Of a DNA stretch of 64,000 nucleotides, positions 52,454 to 59,496 are shown piece after piece; position 1 is the first letter of the stretch, and every line of letters starts with the position of its first letter. Position numbers and translations under genes: made by a program. A model generated the notes under the pieces. That model saw only the letters and a list, made by a program, of their open reading frames with translations. It was not told where the DNA came from and did not search any database. This DNA is from an archaeon GW2011_AR20 (GTDB lineage: Archaea; Nanobdellota; Nanobdellia; SCGC-AAA011-G17; GW2011-AR20): positions 199,156 to 263,155 of the forward strand of contig CP010426.1 of NCBI GenBank assembly GCA_000830315.1, read 5' to 3'.

Positions 52454-53074
52454 TTAACTTAAGAATCCCTTGAATATATTTTTTATTTTTCCATTTTTAT
52501 CACAAGTATAAAATCTATCTTCTTTATTTCTGGGAAACAATCTTCTATATTTCATTTTCCATAAATAATCCTCGATAAAATTTAAATCTTCTTCGGCAGT
52601 AATCCAGTCTTGCTTAAATATTCTTAAATCAACTTTAGCATAGCCTCTTAAAGTTAAATCCTCATTGTCATTAGTCCAATAATTCCAGTAATAAGGATAA
52701 TAACTCATAACCAAATCTTTGATGTCTCTAAATTTAGCAGGCCTCCCCCTTAAAAATTCATCCCTAGATATTGCTACGGAACCAAGTTTTCCATTTAAAT
52801 TATAAATAAAAATATTATGATCTATATCTCTTGCCTCTAAACTAACCATTAGTGGAGGATAATTATGCTGCATTAAAACAGCTGCTGCGAATAAAACCCC
52901 TTCTATACAATGTGCTTTTTTATCACGTAAAACTCTTCTAAATGAACGATTAGTATCTTTATCATCATTAAAATCGTATTCGATTTCATTTAATAAAAAT
53001 TCCTGAACTTTCTGGGGACTATTCAGGTGTTCTATTAATCTTATTTCTTCTTGGTTTAAATCTAGTTTATTCAT
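52454..53074 (-). CDS. Transglutaminase-like protein
   Basis: A 206-residue soluble protein with a possible Cys-His-Asp catalytic set: KAHCIEGVLFAAAVL (Cys about 58), ARDIDHNIFIYNLNGKLGSV (His about 85) and a following acidic residue. That is the transglutaminase/peptidase core layout. The rest is rich in Tyr/Trp (MSYYPYYWNYW). It may cut or crosslink peptides. It sits 31 bases upstream of the deaminase gene, so the two may share a transcript. Confidence in the fold is moderate. Confidence 0.68.
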   Translation of the reverse strand: MNKLDLNQEEIRLIEHLNSPQKVQEFLLNEIEYDFNDDKDTNRSFRRVLRDKKAHCIEGVLFAAAVLMQHNYPPLMVSLEARDIDHNIFIYNLNGKLGSVAISRDEFLRGRPAKFRDIKDLVMSYYPYYWNYWTNDNEDLTLRGYAKVDLRIFKQDWITAEEDLNFIEDYLWKMKYRRLFPRNKEDRFYTCDKNGKIKNIFKGFLS

Positions 53075-53111
53075 GATATTGACCCATTAAAGAAAATTAT
53101 ATAAGATTAAC

Positions 53112-53327
53112 TTATAAAATCTTAACAACTTTATTTCTTGATTTTAATCCACGAACAATTTTAATCTCGCTTTTTCTTTTGTTATAATGCTCGGACAATA
53201 ATTCAATCAAGGATTTATTGGCTTCGTTATTTATTGCTTTAGCCTTTAAATGAATTTTTAGTTTTTCTCCGTCTATAACAATATCCTCTTTTTTAGAATT
53301 TGGAATTACCCTTACATTCACTTTCAT
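53112..53327 (-). CDS. DUF167 (YggU) family protein
   Basis: A 71-residue protein matching the DUF167 pattern: MKVNVRVIPNSKKEDIVIDG, LKIHLKAKAINNEANKSLIE, then a basic helix and KIVRGLKSRNKVVKIL. The family is small, widespread and uncharacterised. It precedes the transglutaminase-like and deaminase genes on the same strand. Confidence 0.92.
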   Translation of the reverse strand: MKVNVRVIPNSKKEDIVIDGEKLKIHLKAKAINNEANKSLIELLSEHYNKRKSEIKIVRGLKSRNKVVKIL

Positions 53328-53403
53328 GTTATTTATCTAAGATATAACCAAATCTAATTTCGCAATAAATAACTTTATAAATTTTTTCTATAATAAATAT
53401 AAT

Positions 53404-53739
53404 ATGGCGGCTGAAAACTTAGAAGAAATATTTATCGGCAAAATAAAGAATAATGGGTCTCCGGAAGTTGTATACGGAAAACCAGGACAATATGCCATTT
53501 TTCATACCATTAATGGTGCTACAAGCCCGATCCTTGGCATAAACTTTGAACACATGCAGGGTTATCTCAGGGGTGCAGTCTACGGCAAAGATAAGAACAC
53601 TATTACAATATACCACGGAATTACCGAAGAAGGTAGAAACGGATATTACCCAAAAGTCAAATATAACTTTCTTTCACCAGATGAAATAGGCAAGTTACTT
53701 CAGATAGATAATTTGAAAGATTTCTTTAGAGAAGTTTAA
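53404..53739 (+). CDS. Small protein of unknown function
   Basis: A 111-residue soluble, beta-rich protein (EEIFIGKIKNNGSPEVVYGK, FHTINGATSPILGINFEHMQ, ITIYHGITEEGRNGYYPKVK) ending in a helix. TTTATAAATTTTTTC lies about 30 bases upstream. It is not recognised. It is divergent from DUF167 and converges with the gene at 53744. Confidence 0.65.
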   Translation: MAAENLEEIFIGKIKNNGSPEVVYGKPGQYAIFHTINGATSPILGINFEHMQGYLRGAVYGKDKNTITIYHGITEEGRNGYYPKVKYNFLSPDEIGKLLQIDNLKDFFREV

Positions 53740-53743
53740 GAAC

Positions 53744-53968
53744 TTATTTCCCGCTTTTATAAAGATTAAATAATTTTTCTGCAAGATCTTCTCTTAATTT
53801 TTTATCTTCATTATTTAAAATTAGCTCAATATTTTCCCATTTAATTCCCATGGGCAAGTTTTCCAATACTTTGTTTTCTTTCCAGCCCCCATTATAAATG
53901 TCAATAATCCTGCTTCCTGTATTTAATACAAACTTATACGGCTCATGCATTAAAGTATAGATTGCCAT
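53744..53968 (-). CDS. Small protein of unknown function
   Basis: A 74-residue protein: MAIYTLMHEPYKFVLNTGSR, then IIDIYNGGWKENKVLENLPM and a Lys/Glu helix. It starts 4 bases from the convergent gene end. No motif is recognised. TAATGTATTTCTTATGC upstream contains no strong TATA. Confidence 0.5.
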   Translation of the reverse strand: MAIYTLMHEPYKFVLNTGSRIIDIYNGGWKENKVLENLPMGIKWENIELILNNEDKKLREDLAEKLFNLYKSGK

Positions 53969-54033
53969 GAAATAAGCATAAGAAATACATTAATAAACCT
54001 TGCCCCAATCCGTAATATTAGCAAAATGTTTTT

Positions 54034-54043
54034 ATATTACCGA
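54034..54043 (+). repeat. ATATTACCGA, left copy beside the recombinase
   Basis: This 10-mer precedes the recombinase start by 14 bases. It follows GTAATAT at 54012-54018, making an imperfect dyad over the promoter. A second copy lies 901 bases downstream. Confidence 0.4.
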
Positions 54044-54057
54044 ATTTCTTATATTCT

Positions 54058-54870
54058 ATGCTTGATAAATTAGAGGGTGAGTTAAAAACAAAGGGGTTCA
54101 GTCAAAAAACCATTGAGTCGTATTTATTCCATAATCAGGAGTTTTTGAAATTTGCAAACAAGAAAGCAGAGGAAATTTCTGAGTCAGACATCAAAAACTA
54201 TTTCTATTATCTGGCTTCTGAAAAAAAATACAAACCAAGGAGCATAAACCTGGCATACTCATCATTGAAATTTCTTTATTATAACTTGCTGAATAAGAAA
54301 GTTATGGAAAATGTGAAAATCCCAAAACTCGACAAGAAAGAGCCGGTGATATTAAGCAAGGAGGAAATTAAATCATTATTAAACGCGATTGAAAATCCAA
54401 AGCATAAATTACTGATTAACATAATGCTACAGTCTGGTTTAAGAATAAGCGAGGCAGTTTCAATTAAAGTGGAAGATGTAAACTTAAATGACGGGTTATT
54501 GAGGGTAAGGTCAAGCAAGGGAAACAAAGACAGGCTGACAATGCTTTCAGGCAAGTTAGTTGATGACATAAAACAGTTCCTGCTTAACAGAAAAGATACT
54601 AACCCTTACTTATTTTCTGTAAGGGACTCCCACATTACAATTAAATTGCCCCAGAAAATAATAAAGCAGGCTGCAAAAAAAGCCAATTTAAGCAAAAGGG
54701 TTTTCTGTCATGCATTGAGATCAACATTCGCCAAATACCTGTCAGACAACGATGTTGACCAGCTCACAGTAAAAGAGCTCCTCGGAAATAATATCTTTAA
54801 CACAAATATTTATTCCCAGCCATACATAGAAAAGATAAAGAAAATCAAAAATCCCTTCGATAATTTTTAG
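54058..54870 (+). CDS. XerA-like recombinase with an altered active site
   Basis: A 270-residue tyrosine recombinase related to the one at 48665 (same length, same KIKNPFDNF ending). It keeps Arg129 (SGLRISEA), Lys in SSKGNKDRL, His218 and Arg221 (HALRSTFAK) and Tyr252 (NIYSQ). The second His of the LLGH motif is Asn244 (LLGNNIFNT). That His normally positions the phosphate, so activity may be reduced or specialised. The 10-mer ATATTACCGA occurs on each side of the gene (54034-54043 and 54935-54944). Confidence 0.88.
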   Translation: MLDKLEGELKTKGFSQKTIESYLFHNQEFLKFANKKAEEISESDIKNYFYYLASEKKYKPRSINLAYSSLKFLYYNLLNKKVMENVKIPKLDKKEPVILSKEEIKSLLNAIENPKHKLLINIMLQSGLRISEAVSIKVEDVNLNDGLLRVRSSKGNKDRLTMLSGKLVDDIKQFLLNRKDTNPYLFSVRDSHITIKLPQKIIKQAAKKANLSKRVFCHALRSTFAKYLSDNDVDQLTVKELLGNNIFNTNIYSQPYIEKIKKIKNPFDNF

Positions 54871-54879
54871 CCTTCTGGA

Positions 54880-54950
54880 GCGATTACGACGGTAAATCTT
54901 TAAATTCAATAGATTTATATACTAGTTAATTATAATATTACCGACGATAA
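54880..54950 (+). promoter_or_regulatory. Promoter region of the TGA-interrupted small gene, with dyads
   Basis: TTTATATACTAG (54914-54925) is a TATA-like box. TTAC-GACG-GTAA (54884-54895) and TTACCGACGATAA (54938-54950) are related in inverted order, with 8 of 9 bases of CGACGGTAA repeated. ATATTACCGA at 54935-54944 matches the copy before the recombinase. Confidence 0.4.
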
Positions 54951-54972
54951 CCTAAATTGGAGGTGCATTTCA

Positions 54973-55125
54973 ATGGGAAAAGTAATCCTAAAGAATGCCA
55001 TTAAGCGTCGTAAAGGCTATCTATATTATGTGGATGGCAAAGGAAATTCTATTTGAGAACCATCAAATAGAACCAGAGATGTTTGCGAGGCTATGATGGC
55101 TCGTGGAAAAAGAAGGAGAAGATAA
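54973..55125 (+). pseudogene. Small basic protein gene with in-frame TGA
   Basis: A strong ribosome site (TTGGAGGTG) precedes ATG 54973. The frame reads MGKVILKNAIKRRKGYLYYV, DGKGNSI, then TGA at 55054-55056. It continues EPSNRTRDVCEAMMARGKRR RR (written with a gap) to TAA. The start LKNAxKRRKGYLYYVD and the tail VCEAxMARGxxxxx resemble, as I recall, a short basic protein common in DPANN archaea that has no material between GN and VCEA. Here 33 bases are extra or changed and contain the TGA. Possible readings are a nonsense mutation, an insertion, or a recoding or splicing event. Confidence 0.62.
55047..55072 (+). repeat. Perfect 10-bp hairpin around the in-frame TGA
   Basis: TTCTATTTGA (55047-55056), loop GAACCA, then TCAAATAGAA (55063-55072). 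The TGA is the top of the 5' arm. A stem this perfect is unusual within coding sequence. Confidence 0.9.
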
Positions 55126-55181
55126 ACTCCTTCATTTTCTTTTTTAAAATTAATTCTTAAATCAGTTTTCACGTCGGGAAA

Positions 55182-55577
55182 CTAGAATCTCTGAGAAAAT
55201 CCGTCTACTGTTTTATATGTCATTAAATAATTCTCACTATAGCCCCTGTTTTTGAAACTATTAACGAGATCATTGAATTTCTTGAAGAACTTTACCAGTT
55301 TTTCCTCAAGCTCCTCAAGATCATCCGCAAATCTCACAACAACAACCCCGCCCAGAACATCATAACCATCTTCTGCTTTGTTGTCTGTTTTTACATGCTC
55401 CCTCATAAAATTAATCAGATCATGAACAATCTCGTCGTATTTTCCAAGTTTTAATTCTCTTTTCAAGAAACTTTTTTCACCGTTTACATCCAAGACAATA
55501 TGGAGAATAAAGCTGTTATTTTTCCTGTCGTAGTTATTTATCTTAAGTTCATTTAGTTTTATCATCAGGTTTTTCAT
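55182..55577 (-). CDS. Protein of unknown function
   Basis: A 131-residue soluble protein. Beta-rich start (KINNYDRKNNSFILHIVLDV), then helices including YDEIVHDLINFMREHVKTDN and the coiled-coil-like DDLEELEEKLVKFFKKFNDL. The start overlaps the transporter stop by 4 bases, so it is translationally coupled to it. No family is recognised. Confidence 0.7.
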   Translation of the reverse strand: MKNLMIKLNELKINNYDRKNNSFILHIVLDVNGEKSFLKRELKLGKYDEIVHDLINFMREHVKTDNKAEDGYDVLGGVVVVRFADDLEELEEKLVKFFKKFNDLVNSFKNRGYSENYLMTYKTVDGFSQRF

Positions 55578-56446
55578 ATTATTATCAGATAAACTCCCGC
55601 CAGCATTATCAAAGATGCGATAAACTTCTTAAATATATGTTTTTCGTGGAACAGGGCTCCCCCAAACAGCACAACGAAAAGCACACTTGTTCTTTTTATG
55701 GGTTCGACAAGAAATGCAGAAGTCTGGGTGAATGCCTGGAATAATGCCAGCCTGCCCATTATTATCAAAGCAGCCATTATTAATATCAAAAATCCGCTTA
55801 TTTTAAATCCTTTATTTATTTCTTTAAAACCGCCGTGCAAAACCGTAATCAAAATGCTATAGTTAATTGCCAGGAAAATGCTCATCAGAAATAAATAAGA
55901 CACAGAGTCTAATAAAAATCCGTCTTTCAGAAAATACCTATCCAGCGTCGCAGAAAACCCGTTTAATATTAATGCAATAAAAATGAAGTGTATATATTTT
56001 GATTTGATTATTGCCCTTATTGGGGCAAAATAATCATTTTCTTTGCTTTGCAGCACGTACGCCCCGAAGACAACTAGGAATATTCCGAAAAGATGCATGT
56101 TAGTTATATGTTCTTTCAAAAATAATAATGAAAAGATTAAGACAAAAATTGGTCCAAAAGAAAGGAAAGGACTTACTGTGCTCACTTCCATGTGCCTTAT
56201 TGCTCTGCTTACCAAAAGAAACGCAACAGCGCCAAGCCACGAGTTCAGATAAATTAACAGCAATTGCGTTAGTGATAAATTATCAAAATTTAAATAAGGC
56301 AGAAAGACCAGTGATAAAACAACAACAGAAATGGTTACAACAGATGAAAATTGCAATGCGTGCTCTTTTTTTAATATTTCTTTCTCTATTATGGTTTCTA
56401 TAGAGATAAAGGCGGCAGAAATTAATGCAAACCAAAACCAGTCCAT
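55574..56446 (-). CDS. EamA-family (DMT) transporter
   Basis: A 290-residue membrane protein with ten hydrophobic segments in two five-helix repeats. It starts with MDWFWFALISAAFISIETII; repeat 1 has FGPIFVLIFSLLFLKEH and repeat 2 has RTSVLFVVLFGGALFHEK, the EamA end motif in both halves. It is likely a metabolite or amino acid exporter; the substrate is unknown. It is coupled to the unknown gene at 55182. Confidence 0.9.
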   Translation of the reverse strand: MDWFWFALISAAFISIETIIEKEILKKEHALQFSSVVTISVVVLSLVFLPYLNFDNLSLTQLLLIYLNSWLGAVAFLLVSRAIRHMEVSTVSPFLSFGPIFVLIFSLLFLKEHITNMHLFGIFLVVFGAYVLQSKENDYFAPIRAIIKSKYIHFIFIALILNGFSATLDRYFLKDGFLLDSVSYLFLMSIFLAINYSILITVLHGGFKEINKGFKISGFLILIMAALIIMGRLALFQAFTQTSAFLVEPIKRTSVLFVVLFGGALFHEKHIFKKFIASLIMLAGVYLIII

Positions 56447-56520
56447 ATTGTTAAGGTTTTTTAATATTATATAAAATTTTCCAATAGGTTTTTAAATATT
56501 ATAAAGAGAGTTTAAATTAC

Positions 56521-56628
56521 GGGCTCGTAGCTCAGACTGGTTAGAGCACTTGGCTCTTAACCAAGGGGTCGGGGGAAGACTTTAGCGAATAATGTTAGGT
56601 CTCTCGAATTCAAATCCCCTCGAGCCCG
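56521..56628 (+). tRNA. tRNA-Lys(CTT) with a 33-base intron in the T arm
   Basis: Acceptor GGGCTCG/CGAGCCC, G73. D stem GCTC/GAGC. Anticodon arm CTTGG-CTCTTAA-CCAAG gives anticodon CTT. Variable loop GGGTC. The T stem GGGGG pairs with CCCCT around loop TTCAAAT, but 33 bases (56576-56608) separate stem and loop at position 53/54. The insertion fits an archaeal splicing motif. A central helix of CGGG against CTCG is flanked by bulges GG|A and AA|T, and AGACT pairs with GGTCT inside. No outer helix forms. Without the intron the tRNA is 75 bases. Confidence 0.92.
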
Positions 56629-56675
56629 CTCATTTTTTCATAAGATTTATATTCTGATTAATATTTCCATAATCA

Positions 56676-57032
56676 ATGCAAAGTATAGATAACTGGGTGA
56701 ATCAAATATTGCAAGATGATAGTTCTTTGATACTTGTCGAGGGCAAAAGAGACGTAAAGGCTCTGAATAAATTAGGGATAATGAATGTTAGCACAATAGA
56801 CAAGCCGATATATTTAATGATAGAAAATATTGTGAGAAAGAACAAAGAAGTCGCAATACTCACTGATTTCGACAGGACAGGAAAAATTCTTTATTCCGGG
56901 TTGAAACACGAGTTACAGAGAAACGGGATTCGGGTAAACGATAAGTACAGGAAATTTTTATCTCGTTGTAAAATTACCCACATAGAAGGAATCTATACTT
57001 ATTATAAAAATAATTCTAAAGAAGTTCTTTAA
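56676..57032 (+). CDS. Toprim-domain protein
   Basis: A 118-residue stand-alone Toprim domain (UPF0292-like): the acidic first motif LILVEGKRDVKALNKLG (Glu about 21) and the DxD motif AILTDFDRTGKIL (about 66-78) are intact. Such proteins resemble the nuclease domain of RNase M5 and could cut structured RNA; it lies 48 bases after tRNA-Lys. The function is inferred. Confidence 0.86.
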   Translation: MQSIDNWVNQILQDDSSLILVEGKRDVKALNKLGIMNVSTIDKPIYLMIENIVRKNKEVAILTDFDRTGKILYSGLKHELQRNGIRVNDKYRKFLSRCKITHIEGIYTYYKNNSKEVL

Positions 57033-57291
57033 TTTTCTCAATATGTTCCGCAACCTTGTTTCCCTGATCTGTCAGCGCGATGTTCTTTATTCTTCCGTGT
57101 TTTTCAAAGCTTACCAGTTTTGCCTTTTCCATATCCTGCAGAATCTTTACGGCATGAGAATACGTGCAGTCAACTTCCTTGGCCAGATTGCTTCCGTATC
57201 TGTTTTTTGTATTTCTTCTTAACGCTACAAGAATTAAAGCCGGTTTTTTTCTGAAGAAAACCTCAAACATTGTTTCCTGTTTTTTAACCAA
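57016..57291 (-). CDS. Winged-helix transcription regulator
   Basis: A 91-residue MarR/ArsR-like winged helix: KKPALILVALRRNTKNRYGS, NLAKEVDCTYSHAVKILQDM (recognition helix), KAKLVSFEKHGRIKNIALTD (wing) and a C-terminal helix. It overlaps the Toprim gene end by 17 bases. It probably binds DNA as a dimer; the target is unknown. Serine tRNA synthetase runs the other way from about 110 bases upstream. Confidence 0.88.
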   Translation of the reverse strand: MVKKQETMFEVFFRKKPALILVALRRNTKNRYGSNLAKEVDCTYSHAVKILQDMEKAKLVSFEKHGRIKNIALTDQGNKVAEHIEKIKELL

Positions 57292-57375
57292 TTTTCAAAC
57301 CCCAATCAACACAAAAATACACTTATTTATAAATGTTTCTTTTAAAATATATTTTGCATGATAATATACCATAAT

Positions 57376-57387
57376 CTTTATATAAAG
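57376..57387 (+). promoter_or_regulatory. TATA box of serS
   Basis: CTTTATATAAAG lies 15 to 27 bases before ATG 57403, matching the archaeal TATA position for a leaderless message. Confidence 0.6.
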
Positions 57388-57402
57388 TGCTTTATTCATT
57401 AA

Positions 57403-58674
57403 ATGATGCTTGATATAAACCTAATTAGGAATAATTTAAGCCTGGTTAAAAAGAATCTTGACAGGAGATTTCAGTCTGAGAAAAAAGAAATAGCAGACCA
57501 TATCTTTAATTCAGACAAGAAATACCGCGAGAACCTGCAGGAATTAGAAAAATTAAGGCACGAAAAGAATGTTATTTCTCAGAACATAAATGACTTAAGA
57601 AAACAAAACAAGCCCTTTCATAAAGAACTTGAAAGAGCACAGTCTTTGCCCCAAGAAATCTCGAAACTTGAGCAGGAAACCAATTTGCTTAAGGAAAGAA
57701 TTAATCAGGGCTTATACAAATTGCCAAATATGCTTCACGCAAAAGTTCCTCTTGGACGAGATGCTACTAAAAACAAATTCGTCAGAAAATGGGGCAGGCC
57801 AAAAAAATCAACCAAATTGAAAAATCATGTTGAATTGGCAGAATCATTAAATGTAGCAGATTTTGATCAGGGAAGAGAGGTTTCAGGAAAAGGATTTAAT
57901 TACCTGAAAGGAAAGCTTGCGCAGTTAGACTTTGCATTACAAAGGTACGGGGTTGATTTTTTATTAAAGAAAGGATTTACTTTGGTTAATCCCCCGATAA
58001 TGCTAAGACGAGATACATTATTGGGCGCGGTTGATTTAGAAGCTTTTGAAAACGTGATTTATAAAGTCGAGAATGAAGATTTGTATTTAATAGGAACAGC
58101 AGAACATTCTTTGGTCTCATATCTAAAAAATAAAACCATAAAGAAAGAAGAACTTCCTATTAAAATATGTGCATTAACACCGTGCTTCAGAAAAGAAATC
58201 GGAGGACATGGCGTTGATATGAAAGGATTATTCAGAATGCATCAGTTTAACAAGGTGGAACAGGTTGTTTTTACAACGCAGGAAAATTCATATAAAATTC
58301 TTGAGGAACTGCAAAAGATTACCGAGGAATTTTTCAAGGGTTTGAAGATTCCCTATCGCGTAATTGAGATTTGCTCCGGGGATTTGGGGGGAAAATTTGC
58401 AAAGCAGTATGATATTGAAGCATGGATGCCAAGACAAGGAGAATATGCAGAAGTCACGTCTGCAGGAAACTGCACAGACTACCAAGCCAGAAGATTAAAC
58501 ATAAAATACCTGGAGAATGGAGAGAAAAAATATTGTCACATCTTAAATAATACAATGGTTGCAACATCTCGAGCAATGGTTGCCATCCTTGAAAATTATC
58601 AGGAAAAAAACGGAAATGTAAAAATTCCAAAAGTCTTGTGGAAATATACCGGATTTAAGGAAATTAAGCACTAG
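57403..58674 (+). CDS. serS: Seryl-tRNA synthetase
   Basis: A 423-residue class II synthetase that charges tRNA-Ser. A coiled-coil N-terminal arm (about 30-100) is followed by the catalytic domain with motif 1 near 190 (FTLVNPPIMLRRDTLLG). Motif 2 is YLIGTAEHSLVSYL and LTPCFRKEIGGHGVDMKGLF, and motif 3 is NNTMVATSRAMVAILENYQE. Full length; ordinary bacterial/archaeal SerRS type, not the rare methanogen form. The start is the first of two ATG codons. The 3' end overlaps a convergent zinc-finger gene by 11 bases. Confidence 0.95.
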   Translation: MMLDINLIRNNLSLVKKNLDRRFQSEKKEIADHIFNSDKKYRENLQELEKLRHEKNVISQNINDLRKQNKPFHKELERAQSLPQEISKLEQETNLLKERINQGLYKLPNMLHAKVPLGRDATKNKFVRKWGRPKKSTKLKNHVELAESLNVADFDQGREVSGKGFNYLKGKLAQLDFALQRYGVDFLLKKGFTLVNPPIMLRRDTLLGAVDLEAFENVIYKVENEDLYLIGTAEHSLVSYLKNKTIKKEELPIKICALTPCFRKEIGGHGVDMKGLFRMHQFNKVEQVVFTTQENSYKILEELQKITEEFFKGLKIPYRVIEICSGDLGGKFAKQYDIEAWMPRQGEYAEVTSAGNCTDYQARRLNIKYLENGEKKYCHILNNTMVATSRAMVAILENYQEKNGNVKIPKVLWKYTGFKEIKH

Positions 58675-58795
58675 GAAGACATTTCTTGCAAATATCTTTA
58701 ACAGAACAATTCATGCATACATTATTCCCGCAGAATTTGCATGTCCTGTCAGACAAATTGGTTTTGCAGACCCAGCAAACCTCGAATTTCTCCAT
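58664..58795 (-). CDS. Small zinc-finger protein
   Basis: A 43-residue protein MEKFEVCWVCKTNLSDRTCK with cysteine pairs CWVC, CKFC, CMNC and CKKC, spaced to hold two zinc ions in a cross-brace (B-box/HIT-like). It overlaps serS convergently. Cysteine density makes it credible despite its size. A protein or nucleic acid binder is likely. Confidence 0.62.
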   Translation of the reverse strand: MEKFEVCWVCKTNLSDRTCKFCGNNVCMNCSVKDICKKCLPSA

Positions 58796-58846
58796 AAGAA
58801 TTACAAGTAATATAACTTTATAAACCTTTTTTACAATAACATAATT

Positions 58847-59455
58847 ATGAAAATCTTAGCAGCAGGAGACATACACGGGGATGTCTCGACAGCAAAAAAA
58901 CTTGCAAACAAAGCAGAAAAGGAAAAAGTTGATCTGGTTGTATTAGCCGGAGATATCGTCGGAGATGACGAATTGCTTCCTGGGGTAATAGGCCCGTTTT
59001 TAAATAAAAAGAAAAAAGTTTTGTTTGTACCCGGGAATCATGAAAGTCTGGCAACTGCCGATTTTATCGCAGATTTTTACGGAATTACAAATTTACACGG
59101 CTATTCTGTTAAATATGAAAATATAGGGATATTCGGATGCTCTGGAAATAATCTCGGAATACATCAGATATCAGAAGATGAAATATTCTCCTTATTGAAA
59201 AAAGGGTTCGAAAAAATAAAGGACTCAAAGAAAAAGATAATGGTGACACATGTTCATCCTAAAGACACAAAGATGGGAGCCTTCGGACACCCCCTGGTTA
59301 AAGAAGGAAGCGACGGTGTCAAAAAGGCGGTAAGAAAATTTCAGCCAGATATATTAATCTGCAGCCATATACATGAAGCATCTGGAATAGAAGAAAAAGT
59401 CGGAAAAACCAGGGTAATTAATGTTGGAACAGAAGGAAAGATAATTGAAATTTGA
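58847..59455 (+). CDS. Calcineurin-like metallophosphoesterase
   Basis: A 202-residue metallophosphoesterase with all motifs: AGDIHGDVSTAKK (about 7), VLAGDIVGDDE (about 32), VPGNHESLA (about 61), VTHVHP (about 129) and CSHIHEASG (about 171). The small archaeal type; it could act on nucleotides or phosphoproteins. The substrate is unknown. It lies 41 bases before the topoisomerase gene on the same strand. Confidence 0.93.
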   Translation: MKILAAGDIHGDVSTAKKLANKAEKEKVDLVVLAGDIVGDDELLPGVIGPFLNKKKKVLFVPGNHESLATADFIADFYGITNLHGYSVKYENIGIFGCSGNNLGIHQISEDEIFSLLKKGFEKIKDSKKKIMVTHVHPKDTKMGAFGHPLVKEGSDGVKKAVRKFQPDILICSHIHEASGIEEKVGKTRVINVGTEGKIIEI

Positions 59456-59496
59456 CATAAAAAGATTTTTATAGCTTGTTTTTAATTTTAACTTAA

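Noticed and set aside
55054-55056. TGA read as tryptophan or selenocysteine in this organism
   Set aside because: Several clear genes in the window end in TGA (for example at 591, 12381 and 16053), so TGA is a normal stop. No selenocysteine machinery or insertion element is seen.
54973-55125. mRNA intron with a canonical bulge-helix-bulge at the TGA gene
   Set aside because: I tried each of the three equivalent 33-base boundaries. The required 4-base central helix does not form in any (only GG/CC pairs). It remains only as one option, not as a call.
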